A stretch of DNA of 64,000 nucleotides from Membranipora membranacea (taxonomy: Eukaryota > Bryozoa > Gymnolaemata > Cheilostomatida > Membraniporidae). The translations under genes were made by a program, and so were the position numbers. Within the stretch, counting starts at the first letter, position 1. Every line of letters starts with the position of its first letter. Shown here piece after piece: positions 13,150-25,900 of the stretch. Under the pieces are notes generated by a model that was given only the letters and a program-made list of their open reading frames with translations, did not search any database and was not told the origin of the DNA. Where the stretch lies: contig OU612074.1 of the NCBI GenBank assembly GCA_914767715.1, positions 759,501 through 823,500 on the forward strand, given 5' to 3'.

Positions 13150-13536
13150 TGGTCGAGTTTTTCATGCTGATCGCAATGGTGATATTGTACCTTACACGAA
13201 GTTGCACAACAGGTGGCTGATTGCCAAAAACGCTGCCGGGTAAATTGAAATAAGTAATGTCGTTTCAATGATAGTTATATACAGGTGATATAAGTGTGTA
13301 TTGCAATCGTTGTTCGCCGCATCTCCGCTATTTATGATAGCGGACCCATTTAAAGTTGTAGATCCACTAATTATGACATGCTCTTTCAGATTTTGGATGT
13401 TTTGGAACAATATCATCATTTTTTGATCACTTTCTGTTTTACCGGAAGCGTTTTTTGGCAATTAACGGCCTATTGTGCAACTTAGTGTAAGGTGCAATAT
13501 TACCATTGCAATCAGCATGAGAAACTCTGCCGAAAA
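13150..13536. repeat. Foldback element, about 390 bp
   Basis: Left arm from 'tttttcatgctgatcgcaat' through 'gattgccaaaaacgct' is matched in reverse complement by the right arm 'agcgttttttggcaatta' through 'gcaatcagcatgagaaa'. Arms are about 85 bp and roughly 85% identical, separated by about 200 bp that holds a further small stem ('ccgctatt..gatagcgg'). No coding capacity, so a non-autonomous foldback element. Confidence 0.8.
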
Positions 13537-14864
13537 CAACTGTCAAACCTTATCCATCCGAAAATGTAAATGGAAGTGAGAAGATAGGAAGGGCCTGCCA
13601 CCTGACTTCATCCTGCAATTCCTTTACTATGTTTTATATGTTACAATAATTCTTTATTATCACAATTGAATGCTTTAACTGTAACTGTGTTTAACAACCT
13701 GATGATTATTGATCTTACAACTTTACACTTCATGTTTGCTAGTGGACCATACCTGTCGTGTAGTTATTATTTTCACCTATTGATCAGATTGCATCTTTGT
13801 CACTCTGTAAGTTTTAGTGAGTTAGTTAGTTAGTACAAAATAAAATCCTAACATAATAAACTACATACTTTTATGCCTGGCTGGCAGCCTTGATTTGAAT
13901 AAATGTCTTGTCATTTTTATTTCATGCAACTAGAAATTGGCCATCTGCTTCCATCTCCATCTCCATCTCCATTCTCCCTGATCTCATCATTAGCAAGTAT
14001 AGGCTTAGTTCGTTTCCTTAGTCTTTTAGGTTTAAATACTATATTTGAATCAACTTAGAAATCAAAGATCCTTTGATAATGTAGATAAAGCTTTATCAAT
14101 TTTGCCGGCGTCTGAGTTTCCCCCCTCTCTCTCCTGATCTAATGACGATTCTCGATAATAAAACTGACCACTTTGTTGAGTAGAATATGGAGCAATGGAA
14201 ATACAACCTATCAACAGCCTAACAAACATTTGTACATGTAGATAATTAAATTTACCTTGAAGATCGAATGAATTTTAGTCAAAGTTTTATAGCCATTACA
14301 CAATTACTCTTGAGTTGTCTATTCTCACATAAAGTGAAGGCAACTCCCATCTTACACGCTTGCTTTATGAACCTTAAACCTAGCGGCGAAAGGAGAAATA
14401 ATATTATACCCTAGTACCACAAGTATCCAATCATTCTGGATCCCTAATCATTGAAAGTGATAGTCGAAGAACAAAATAGACATATGCTCTACGAGAGATA
14501 AAGTGCTAGAATGCGGTACTGGGGAGTAGATTCTTCTTCACTAAGACTGTGTCATGTACAATATGTACACTCGCCCGGACAACCAGCTCACTCACAATGG
14601 AAATTAGTGCTTATTGAGTCACCCCAAAATCAATCTAGTAAAATACTTTGGTATCCTTCATAAGCTACTAAACATATGCTGTCTTCTTAAAAGTTATTCA
14701 GATTGCCTGGAGTTGGAGTTGCTCCCCTCTACTGATGAGCGCACCCAGCTCAGAGTTCTGTCTGTCCACACTCTGCTAGTCTAGTTACCAGTATGTGTTT
14801 GTTATTCTGATGTTGTAAAATGATCAATATCATAACTTAGTATCAACATAGTAACATAATTTGG

Positions 14865-15205
14865 AGTCAGGAGTGGTCTGACAGTTAAGGGTATGGACTT
14901 GTGATCTTATGATCCAGGTTCGATTCCCGTCGCCGGCCGTCATTTCTGATTTGGCAATGGCAAGCCATTTATCCTAGCCAAGTCTATTCAGATCAGGACC
15001 ATTCATAAATATAGGAGGTCTACTGTGTGCTTGCACGCAGTATAAAGATCCTCCTCTGCCTCTTTGAAATAAGAGTAGCCGGCAACAGCGTGCAAGGGTA
15101 TAGGGTACTACCCCACACAAGGGTATAGGGTACTACCCCACACAAGCCACCTGAGCCCGTTAAATAGGGCGGTCAAATAAGACCAAGTGCATAAAGAAAA
15201 AAAAA
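14865..15205 (+). repeat. tRNA-derived SINE (SINE-B)
   Basis: The head resembles a tRNA gene: A-box-like 'tggtctgacagttaaggg', anticodon-arm-like middle, and B box 'ggttcgattccc'. A body shared with 1665-1855 follows and ends in an A-rich tail ('aaagaaaaaaaaac'). Part of the body ('aagggtatagggtactacccc') is duplicated at 15097-15140. Structure and dispersal indicate a SINE rather than a working tRNA gene. Confidence 0.7.
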
Positions 15206-15262
15206 CATTTAAGACACAAGAAAAACAGTATAAGCAAAGGGATAAAATGACACTGATAAAGC

Positions 15263-15372
15263 CTAGATCAAGATGATCCAATTTGCCTGCATTTAGGGTT
15301 TGAGCAGCTGCCGCCTCACCAGTAGTATGGAAATGATCGAACTGCGGCAAATTGGATCAAACTTGTTCTAGA
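15263..15372. repeat. Short MITE, TIR 'tagatcaag..tgatccaattt'
   Basis: The terminal inverted repeats are about 24 bp: 'ctagatcaagatgatccaat' at the left and its inverse 'attggatcaaacttgttcta' at the right. The inner sequence is non-coding. Related copies at 36372-36480 and 40162-40271 share the ends, and 3062-3178 and 18305-18412 look like diverged members with a 'ggagcaactcc'-type core. Confidence 0.7.
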
Positions 15373-17276
15373 CATAGCATGGCAATATTTAGATAATGAT
15401 TTGAAATCAAGATGAAACATTCCTTATTCACGTATAATTTTCACAGCCTGAGCAGGAGACTTAATCCTGCATAGTGATAGGACTAAGTGATAATCCCTCT
15501 CTTTATAATGCATTATTACTCATTAGGAGTTTACTGAGGTTATGACTTAAGCCTTGCTGCCTCATTAGAGGTACATCCTTCAGGTAACATTCTAAAAGTC
15601 AGAATATACATGAAAGGAATTAAGACATCTCAGTATCTGTTGTGCTTTCGTCCTCAAAGATAGCAAAAGATTTTTTGCTTTGATAAGGTTTTTGACAGTG
15701 AATGAGCCAGGCATAATTAATTTAGGGCCATAGCCGTTGTGATGACAAAGTTGAGTTGCTGTGAAGTCTGAAACAATACCAAACGTAATAACATAATAAA
15801 GACTACAACAGATGTTCGGAAAGTTATTGGATGTCTTGCCTAGGCCTACTTGTTGATAATCGCCAACATATGTTTAGACGGCTAGGGCCAGCCAGATACT
15901 ATAAAGCCCCTTACTTCGAAACCATACCCGAATCTTGGTCCTAGTAGACTCAGGCCTGTCTACCTTACTAAAACAATTCGATTAGGATCTTTCCCGCCAA
16001 CACTCGAACTTTTAATTCGAAGCTATTCCGCAGTCAGACCACCAGATCACCTTCCTGACTGCAGATCAACTCTGAGACACGAGTTATCTGCCCAGCAGTG
16101 ACAATGAGTCATTTGCTGCTCATAACTACTCTATGTGTGAATGGGTCAGATTTCCTTGGATTGGAATGCAGGCACATTTGAGTTAAGTCGGTAAACGTTG
16201 TGTAAGGATAACCCTTCAGTGTTGAACGGATATAAGTAGTATCATGTACATAGTCCAGGAGTGCGCTAAATTGAATATGCATATGTCTTTATGTTATATT
16301 CATGTAAAGCTTGCTGGAGAGCAGCTAAATAAAAAGTGATTTATATTTACATTTAAATTTACACAATAATCTCAAGGATTATGACAAAATGGCTCTAGTT
16401 ACTGTTCAAGTTTGGCTATAACATGTTTTCCTCACAGTTTCTTAACATTAGGTTTATTCTATTATCTTTGATAGAGCGGTGAAAGATGATTTCGATGACC
16501 ATGTTGTTGCGCAGGTCGGGCCGTGCTTGGATTTCTTCTTCAGCGAGCATAATGATATGACCTCCAATTAATATTACCAAATCACTGAATGGTTTTCTGG
16601 GCCTCTGCTTGCGCCATCACTAACTTAGCTACTCACCCATGAAAACGCAACACTTATTCTAGAACCAGGTTGGAATATTAATCTGCTTACTTTCTGGTGC
16701 AAAGAGAGAATCCTTTGTCCTTGATGCGCACTTGGTCGAATGTTAAGCGTTATTTCACACAATACTTTCCCTAATCCGTATCTGTCACATCTCCTTATGG
16801 TGACAGGGTGTGGTCGACCATTATTAGCTCCCTCTGTACCAAATACCGAGCAGTTAGGGTAATGTACCATACATCCACTGTAATAATAGGGGTTACTGTA
16901 TATTCCCTATAGATGTTTGGGCAGCAGAGCATAATAACACCTTGTTTTTTTTTATTAATTTGGCCTCATTGTAGTGTCAACAATATTGACTTTGTATAAA
17001 TCTAGAATGAAGAGGATTTGAGTTTTGGTGGCGTCCTGAGATCCAATTCTCAAACTCATTCAGCAACTGAGTTGCAATGACAATTCGGAGGGCCATTCAT
17101 TTCCTTCATCTCAAAGTGACCTTTGCCTAAAATTGGCACCAGTCAGTACAAGTTTGAGCGCAGGAGCCAACTTTTGTCGCCTTATTGTTTCTTGAATGAG
17201 ACTGTTAATTAAGCGTAAGGATATCGGGAGGGATTAGGAGATAATCTCTACTATATAAGGCGGGTGTAACTCAACT

Positions 17277-17345
17277 AAGAAGCAGCTACAGTCTGTTATC
17301 TGATGAGAATAAGAAGCAGCTACAGTCTGTTATCTGACGAGAATA
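17277..17345 (+). repeat. 34-bp tandem duplication before the collagen gene
   Basis: The word 'agaagcagctacagtctgtt' occurs twice in direct repeat, ending about 32 bp before the start codon of the collagen-like gene. It lies in its 5' leader or core promoter. Confidence 0.85.
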
Positions 17346-17376
17346 AGGGCTCACAAAGAAGTCATAAAAGTACACG

Positions 17377-20097
17377 ATGGTAAGTAAAACAGCGCATTCA
17401 AATTTTCTCACCGGTTAAAACACAATATTTAGCAAGGTTTATTTGGACACTAAAAAATAAAAAAAAATCTCCAGATAATACAAGCCTTTGTGTTTTATTT
17501 ATCTAGAGGACAAACCTTATCTTCTAATTTTTTAATAGAATGATCTCTATTTCCCTCCAAATAATTTGTCGAAGGAAAAGGTGCCCAGTAGATTAGCCTT
17601 TACTTGAGCAGGCGCTTTGAATGTACGGAGGTTTAGTCCAACTGCTCGGTCTTTGCTCATCGAATATGCTCCATTATGACCATGGCGAGTTTCGATTTTG
17701 ATCCAAATTATATTGTCACTCTTTATTTTTAGAAGGACCATTTAGTACCGAGTAGCGGTAGATCGGAGGAGTATTCGTCCAATCAGCATCGAGTTAGCAT
17801 GACATCAGTCATCCTCACTGTGACTGTAGCTGTTCTTATCTCTGTGGTGATTGGTGGAGGATTTATGTACTTCAACCTTACAGTCAGAGTACAGCAACTT
17901 GAAAGCAAGGTAGTGAGAGCGGTCTAACTCTCAAGTTGTCTTCCCTTTTAATATCGTCTCAGTCTTGATAAAGAGAGCAAATTTTCTTGTACACATCACA
18001 CTGAAGAGCCGATGGGCAAGGATTCAAATAGTCAGATAATCAGTAGGAAACCCTTGGGGCAGGGCAGGAATTTTTTCATCAATTGCTCTGCCCCTTGCAA
18101 CTGATGTAACATAGGATCATTAGGGATAAAAAAGTCCAGTACAAATCATAGCCACACTAACCTATAACTAAGTCCACTTTGGGTGCTTGCTGAAGGCTGT
18201 ATTGATTATATAGATTGTATTGATTACAGATGATAACATATAGTTCAGACAATGATACAGTAAGCAGAGATAAGAGACAGGCCGATCGTAAGTTAAATAT
18301 TAACTAGATTACAGTGGATCCAGTGTGCCAGAATTAGGAGTTGCTCCCCCTTTGCCGTAAAGCCACAGGGGAGTTACTCAAAATTCAGGCAAACTAGATC
18401 AAACTAGATGAAAATAGATGTATATACTATCTCACATGATGTGAACAAAACTAAAAATCAATTGAAGCGTTCTAGTTCAAATATAAGAATAGTAAAAGAT
18501 ATACATTTTCTAGTTTTGTTACATATATAAGCAGGCATTTGGGATCTTATTTGAGAGAAGGATCAAGTAAACTTTTCCAATGGCCAAGTATCTAATGATT
18601 GAAACCGCACAGAAAAGTTTTTCCTAGCAGTCATATCATTCAACTTCAATGGCGAATCTAATCACCTAAGAGGGGACGTGTCCATCACTGCGCCAAAAGG
18701 AAAGAATTACTGTTTGAAAATGTTTTTGGGTCAGATTTGCTGTGATTTCTAAAATAACCTACAGAACAATATTTAACTTATGATTGTTGTCTGGTTATGT
18801 TTGCTGTTCAGATGATACATGATTGATCTTCTGTTCCGTAGGAGGTCAGTGCTTTGTGTGTCCACCTGGTGCACAGGGACCCCGGGGACTACCTGGATTC
18901 AAAGGGAGAGATGGCCGCAGAGGTACAGACGGTGCTCGTGGACCCAAAGGACACCCAGGTGCTGATGGTAAGTGCAAGTGCCCTAAGCCTAAGCCTCAGC
19001 AGCCTAAGCCAGCACCAAAACCTAAACCAAGAACTCATCCACCAAGAGCTGGAAATCACAAAGTCACGGAGCCAGTAAGTCGCCTTTCTCATATCAGATG
19101 TTGTAGTCACTAGCCCGCCCGATGCATGTTTTTTGCATCCCTGATAATAGATGGTTTGTAATGCATATCATTCAAATTTCACCATTGCCACCATCCTACC
19201 AACCTGCATATTTCAGGACTAGACATCTCTTGAGAGACTGGGGTGGAAATCTGATAGTATAGCCAATTTTATGGCTCTGTTTTGTCAACTCAAGCTCCAA
19301 TGAGAGCGAGTCTAGGGAACAGATACACTGAGAGTGCTGAAACAAGCATTCATTCATGCTTCATGACTACCACCCTGCCCGGTGTGACTTGTACCCGCAT
19401 GTCATGCAGCACCTTTTGCCTAGTAGTGATCAGCCATCTGTGGTAATCCCCAAAAAAAGGCTAGCTTGATGGCTCTAGATTGCCAATCTTCAATTGTCTC
19501 CTTGGAATTGTGCCCCCACATTCCATATTGAATAAAACACTTGATCTGATCTTACTTGTTAGTATGAGGTGACCACAGATATATATGACTCAACCACCGA
19601 CTCATACGTGACAGACCATGCTGCCGGATACGACAGCACTACAGAAGGATATGTCACTGATGATCATATGGGTGAAAAGGGATATGTAAGTCCATATCTT
19701 TGTGTATCAATAATAACTCAACATTATGCTTTTTCTAATGATTGATGACAAAGAAAACTGAATGTTGAGAATGGCAAAACCCTTTTTTAAATCGTGCACT
19801 GTATGTTTTAGTTATAAACGGATCAAATAAAAAGCTTCTTATTCCGAAAAATGATGACAGCAAATAATCATAGCCATAAAGAAAGACCATCACTTTCTCC
19901 ATATCAGTAACAAGTGGTCTCTCCACTTTTTTCAGACGACCACAGGGGGATATGACTCTACCACAGAGTCCTACACCACTACAGGAGGTTATGAGACGAC
20001 TACAGATGACTACACTAGTACTACCACAGTGTACCCAGGTCCACTACGAGGTAACAACGGGTATAAAACTGGAGGCAGCGGAGGGCGCAGAGGTTAA
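17377..20097 (+). CDS. Type II membrane minicollagen-like protein
   Basis: Exons: 17377-17379 (only the start codon), 17733-17909, 18842-19074, 19563-19685, 19936-20097. Exon 2 encodes a short cytosolic head (KDHLVPSSGRSEEY) and a membrane helix (SVILTVTVAVLISVV, then IGGG). Exon 3 has CFVC-PP, then 12 uninterrupted Gly-X-Y triplets (GAQ to GKC), then CKC and a basic Pro/Lys run. Exons 4 and 5 encode a Tyr/Thr-rich tail built on a G-Y-x-S/T-T-T-x-x-Y theme, ending GGRRG. Topology is inside-out with the collagen outside. Exon 2 to exon 3 is one base out of phase (phase 0 into a junction that needs one base), so a small exon of 3n+1 bases in 17.95-18.8 kb, or another donor, is missing. A polyadenylation signal AATAAA lies near 20444. 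I know no named family with this layout. Confidence 0.75.
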
Positions 20098-20684
20098 GAG
20101 CGCATGAACTGAACCCACGGTTTTATTTAATGTTATGCAGTGTATTTATTTTTCTTTCCCTTTCTTTCTTTTCTATTCTGTACAACTTCATAAAAATAAT
20201 TAATTTTCCGATAATTTTGTAGAGCCTTGTTATTTAAATATCAATTACCAAAAACTAATCTGTCTCATGGGACAAGTCGTGAATTGTCTTCGCATTCATT
20301 TGATTCAAAAACCATTGACCTCTTCTTTAAAATTCAAATATTGCAAACCAGATCCCAAAACCCAATCAGCCAAACCCACTCGACCTACAAACAGTATTTA
20401 AAAATCTCAAACCAATTTAATTGTCATCGTCGATAAACTTTCAAATAAAATCATTCTAATTTGTTCAACAAGGCTCCGAATATTCATTTCTCTGAATTGT
20501 CTTCCATTTTCCTGTATCTATTATATTTTCTGTGATCAGAAAAAAGTTTTTGTTTACCAACAAGTATTTTTTGACAAAAAACTGCTAATGAAGACTCATC
20601 ATAATTTAACTATGAAATAAAGTTCATCAACTCCATCTATAACCATGAGCATGTACCTTGCATTGTATTGTGGCATAGAAAGTA

Positions 20685-20775
20685 GACTAAGTGCTCAGAC
20701 AGCTGCAATATGAGTCAGTGATGTTACATTATCACGTCACTAACTCGCATCGCAGCCATCTGAGCACTTAGGCTA
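20685..20775. repeat. Hairpin MITE, ends 'agactaagtgctcaga'
   Basis: The ends 'gactaagtgctcagac' and 'tctgagcacttaggct' are inverted copies, and the inside folds further ('agtcagtgatgt' with 'acgtcactaact'). The same end sequence appears singly at about 22530 and 58665, so this is a dispersed family. Confidence 0.7.
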
Positions 20776-21413
20776 GAGAGAAAGGTTAACTTTGTACATT
20801 TCTTCATACATTCGGCTTCTCATCATCAATATACAACAGCAGAGTTGTCTGCCCTGGTATTGAAAGCTCTCCAACTTTTTCATATTATGTATTCAACCAG
20901 GAGGCCCCTGATTCGTCCATCAACAAAAATTGTGTGATACATGTCACGGTTTCACCGAGCGGACCTTCAGAAAACAAATGCCTGCTGGAGATCCATAAAA
21001 GCATATTGCTAGAACAGATGGCTTCATTATTGGTTTTCCTTACACATATCCTTTTGGTCTGGCGTATGGCATTGTTCTACAGAGCGATCTGCATGTTTGA
21101 CATACGACTTGTGTGTATGCACCCTGAAACCTCCATTTGTGAAATCAAGTAGAACTCATTATTTCTCTTCAAATAATACACAATAGAGTGCTTGACAGTA
21201 GAGAAATTCCTTCAGTTTTATTCTTAGAAAATTTTTAAAATGTTTTTTTTTAATTGTTTGATAAAAAAGCGATATCTATAAATGGACAATGCAAAGCTCT
21301 GTAGCTAGGGCACTCAGAGTTCATAAATGATAGGTCAATATATTATTATACTAGTTATATGCAGGCCATGACTGTTATATAGATGGTCACTTGTTTTAAT
21401 AATAGAAATAGCA

Positions 21414-21534
21414 CCTATGCCTTCTATGCCTTCTATGCCCGCTATGCCCGCTATGCCCGCTATGCCCGCTATGCCCGCTATGCCCGCTATGCCCGCTATG
21501 CCCGCTATGCCCGCTATGCCCGCTATGCCCGCTA
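21414..21534 (+). repeat. 9-bp minisatellite (ctatgcccg)
   Basis: About thirteen copies; the first two or three read 'ctatgcctt', the rest are identical 'ctatgcccg'. The minus strand reads without stops as (GIA)n, but no flanking gene supports translation. Identity of the units implies recent expansion. Confidence 0.9.
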
Positions 21535-22927
21535 TGACACTATATAACACTTCGGAGCACACAAGCACATATAAATCATCCTTCAAGTGGAACTGAAGAT
21601 AAAGTCAATATCTCTATAAGTTATAACCCCACTAGATGATAATCCTTCAAGACCTGACATACAATACACCATGTCCAATATCGGATAACTTTACTACATA
21701 CACCTGGCATCATCAATAACACTTTTATTCTACATCTAATCTGTAGTTTCTGGTATATGATAATTGATGATATTGTCTGTCAATGTTATAATTTAGTCAC
21801 TGTAAGGAACATGTGTGCTGTGCCCTGAGGTGCTGCCGCTGTTATATAGACAGCGTCTGGTATTATTACACTTTATGTAAATGACTTGTATTATATACTG
21901 TTCTATCAGCTATCTTCTGGGAGTTTAGTGTTTACGTTAGTTCATTGTCGGGATATGATTACCCCTATTCCTCAGGGATAACCTGCAGCATTCTCTGAAC
22001 ACTCCTGCTGCCATTATACTGAGAGCTAGTGAATAGAATACTGTGATGCCGCGGCACATCGGATAGTCTATTTGCTTGAGTAAGCATCATTGTGTTCAAA
22101 GAGGAAAGGTAGGTGGCGAAATCGTCGCACTCTCTTTGGTTTTTTTATTTCGTTACTTGCACTTTTGAACTCACCTACACACAGTGCACCCAATCTTTCT
22201 TTATTTGAATATGTTTATTGTGTAAGCATAACGCTATCTGCTGCTTGTCCTGGGCACTGACTATTACTTCATTGTCATTGAAATACAAGCAAACACAGCT
22301 AGTGTTCTCATCAAGGAAACCCAAAGGGTTACAGTTACAGTATGGTGCAAGTAAACGGGGAAGAAAGGAGTAACAATCTCGATTTTGTCAAAAAAGTTTT
22401 GACTTTCATTTTCTCATTGTTCCGAAGGCTTTGCAAGATGGAGGTAATATAATCCTTAGTCTCAATGCTCAGATGACTGTAATATATTTGCAATTTTTGA
22501 TAATGTAATGCCACAAACACACACTTGCAGCTGTCTGAGCACTTAGACTATGTAATTTGACTGTCTCATTTTGCTCTGATAAATTGCCTAATTTGCACTA
22601 ATTGTGTGCAGCGTGGTTTGCTAAGCCTATGTGTTTTTTCACAGGTGACATGATTTGTAAACTAAGCTGCATTTTTTCAGATAAAGATTTCTTTTGTCTG
22701 CACAGGTAGTCAAAGAATGCCTTTGATAAATTCAGGATTTCACAGCAAATTAACACTTAGGATGGATATGTTCATATTAATAGAGATTAGATTTACATCA
22801 TGAATATTTTATTATTTTAAAGCTGCTGTTTGGATTATCAACAGCGGCAGGAAATCAGCAGCCGTCAGCTAATCTACCAAACTTTACAGAGTACCTACGT
22901 AAGTCATCTACACAACATACTACAGAC

Positions 22928-25900
22928 ATGAAGAGTAATGCTGGATTTGAGACAATTGAGGTTGAGGCCACCACTGAGCCCCTACTTTTTTCAAGACCTC
23001 CTCATCTAAGTCCTGAGGCTAGTACCAGTAAGTTCAGAGATACAGCTTTGGGGCATTCTAGGAAGAGCTCCAACCATCCACACACCGGGATTTCCCATAG
23101 GGATTCCCATCTCTCAGCGCCTTGGAATCCCAGTAGAGAATCCCACCATCACGTGACGCCTGGAGGAGGAGGAGGAGGAGGGATGACTACAGTAGACCAT
23201 CTCCAGCTGACTGCTCCGTCTCGTAAAGCTTCTGTAGCCTCCGGCAGTATACTGAGAGGCAGCGTCAAGAGCACCACAACTATGAACTCAGCCTATGCAG
23301 GTAAGATTTTAACTTAAAATTTCTAAATGCATTTTTTATTCACACAAAAACTTTGTCTGCAAATATACAAAAACCCACATTTGAACGCAGTCACTTTATG
23401 ACAACAATGTGGGGAGAGATAGGCCCAAATATTACTTGATCTACCTAAATGTGTGGCTTTGTTTTTATGAGAGTTAATGTTTATGTGCTGAAACATGCCC
23501 GACAGAATTAGTCGACACTAGATCTGTCATAGCCTGAGCCCCTAGAGTCGTGCCAACTGCGCTGAAACATCTGTCTATTTCTCGCATTTTATAGGAAAGA
23601 AAGGTTGGCTGGCCTGGGCGATGGAGATACGATCGCGAGAGAAACAGAGGATAGAGAACCTGAAGAGAGTGCAAAGACAAAAGGGTAAATATCGATGATG
23701 ATTAAATATTAGATAGAGTTTAGTTTATCCAGTTTGAGGGTTACTTTATGCAAGCTGGCAAAGACAAAAGGGTAAATACCCGAGAGGAGTTAGTTGGTCA
23801 GAGTTATGGGATACATTCATGTTAGCTAGCAGAAAAAGGGTCCCGAGTCTGAATAGAGCTCATCTCACATAGTTAGCACTCTCAAATCAATTTCCTTGAT
23901 CTACAAAAAGAGGCATTTTAGAATTTCAGTAAGAATATCCACTGAGTTTTGAAACGTAATTTTTAAAATCAGAAATAATTGAAGTATAGATGAAATAATG
24001 GACTTCACCACCAAAGCGTTTTTTGATAACAGTTGGTCTGTGTGTAAATCATGATAACAACAAAAGGATTTAGTGTTCCATTAGTAATGTTAATTGGGTA
24101 TGTTTTGTCTCTGGATAGACCCTATACCTGACAATATTGTATACAATTTGTTTTCGCTCAATAACCTTGTCATGAAGGACTAACAATTATAATATTATAC
24201 AGGGAGGAAAAGGGCAGCTGTACTTTTAGAATAAAGCAAATATCAGGAATATTTTGGGGTTATATATTTTCAGATAATAGTTGTTTTGATACTCGTCAAC
24301 AAATGGTTGACGACGTAATAATGTATAAGTTTGGCACTTTCGGGCAAACAGACAGTTTGGTTGGGTCAGCAAGGCCACTGTACTTTTAGATACGTACTAT
24401 TAATAAAGTAGAGTTAACGTGATAAATCGCTTTTTAAACGTTGAGTCGCAGTGACCACTGAAAGTTCATTTTGGGGCAAAAAGTGCCCTTTTTAAATTGA
24501 GCCCTTTGTGCCTTGCTATTGAGGTATTTGACTAGTTTTTGCTTTCACCATATAGCGGAGGCATGGCACTAACTGGAGGAGTGACATTTTAGTGAAACTT
24601 CATATTTTTAGGCCTCCTGTCTTCGAGACTTAAACTTGATTTTTGCAATAGTAAAAGGGCCATTTCTGACCCCTCATTACATGTGACCCCAATTATGCAG
24701 AAACTAAAATTTCCAATTTATTATACCATTTTGGTCTTGCACTGTCACTTCCATCAATAATCTTACCAGATTACAGATCCAGGTTGTCACAACTGTAGCA
24801 AATAATAACCCAAATTTCACTAATTTTGGACAAAATTTTCGAGCCAAAAATCAGAAATTCAGAAATATGTCAGTCAAATTTGTTGTCAGCATGATGAACA
24901 GCAGGAGATTGTCTAGATTTTGATCGAAGCGATTATTGATGATGGCTTTACATCTTGAGATATTTGGATTTTTGTGGCTAAACTAGCTTTATTTGGTCCA
25001 AAACATGCACTCCTTTCCAGCCAAAAAACTGAAAATAGGTTAAAGAACATGTTATACGCACCGTTTTGATCGTGGCGTTTGATGATAAATTCAATAGTAG
25101 AGAAGTTATGAGCATAAACATTTGTCTCTCGATGCTAAACAATCACCCAAAAAAGGTGATCCATTGTTGTACACAATGTGCTTTGCATGTAATACTGCAC
25201 AGATTTTCATCACGCTTTTGCATTACGTAATTTACTGCATCATTTTGCCCATTGCTGCCTATATGTTTTCAATGTATTTTAGTTAATGTACAATTAATCA
25301 AGTTATAAACATGCGGTTTAAAAGAATTTGGGATATTAAAAATAAGTCAGACTACTAGCAACGTGTCAGTGAAATAATTTTTGAGATGGGACAAGTAGTT
25401 CCTGAGAAACTGAAAAGGCGATATATCTGGTAAACCTGAATGACAAAGATCAAAACATCAGACATGCCCTAACAGTTTGGAAATTCGGTAGATTTTGTCA
25501 TCATTCTATTCATCTTTATACTCAGACCAGCCGTAATTCCCCCTCCAGAGATTTGGATATTGAACCACATACCCCAGAGGAATAATGTTAGCTGGAGTAT
25601 TTGTGTAGGTTATGTAGGGTGAATTAATGTAAGCTAGCCCTCTATGTTGGCTTGCTCAGTGGAAGCCAATAGAAAGTAAAGAGACTGAGTAAATCTTAGC
25701 TAGCTTTAAATTTAACTATTTCAAGCTTGAGCGAAAAAGCAAACTTTTCCTCCTGCGAATACTTTACTACACAAGGGTAGTAAGATAAGCTTCAATATGC
25801 TTCCACTCGTACCTTAAATAGGTTAATGCTATAACTGCATACAAGATGTAGTCTTTGCAAGCAGTCATTCAGTAGTTACCTTCAGTACGTTATGTTTGAG

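Larger units (their letters stand above)
12685..17376. other. Intergenic region, repeats only
   Basis: Between the lectin and the collagen gene I see no supported coding exon. The space contains a 15-bp minisatellite, a foldback element, a tRNA-derived SINE and a short-TIR MITE (listed separately), plus a possible minus-strand SINE-B head near 15890-16060 with a 'gttcgag' B-box-like word. The open frame at 16625-16870 on the minus strand has no recognisable domain. Confidence 0.5.
20098..22927. other. Intergenic region, repeats only
   Basis: I see no supported exon between the collagen-like gene and the four-helix membrane protein gene. There is the 3' UTR of the collagen-like gene, a hairpin MITE at 20685-20775, a lone MITE end near 22527-22548 ('cagctgtctgagcactta'), and the 9-bp minisatellite. 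The stretch just before 22928 ('ctacgtaagtcat') could be the end of a leader exon. Confidence 0.5.

Noticed and set aside
14865-14940. Possible functional tRNA gene
   Set aside because: The boxes are tRNA-like but the arms do not form a proper cloverleaf by eye, and the sequence continues into a dispersed body with an A-rich tail, which fits a SINE.
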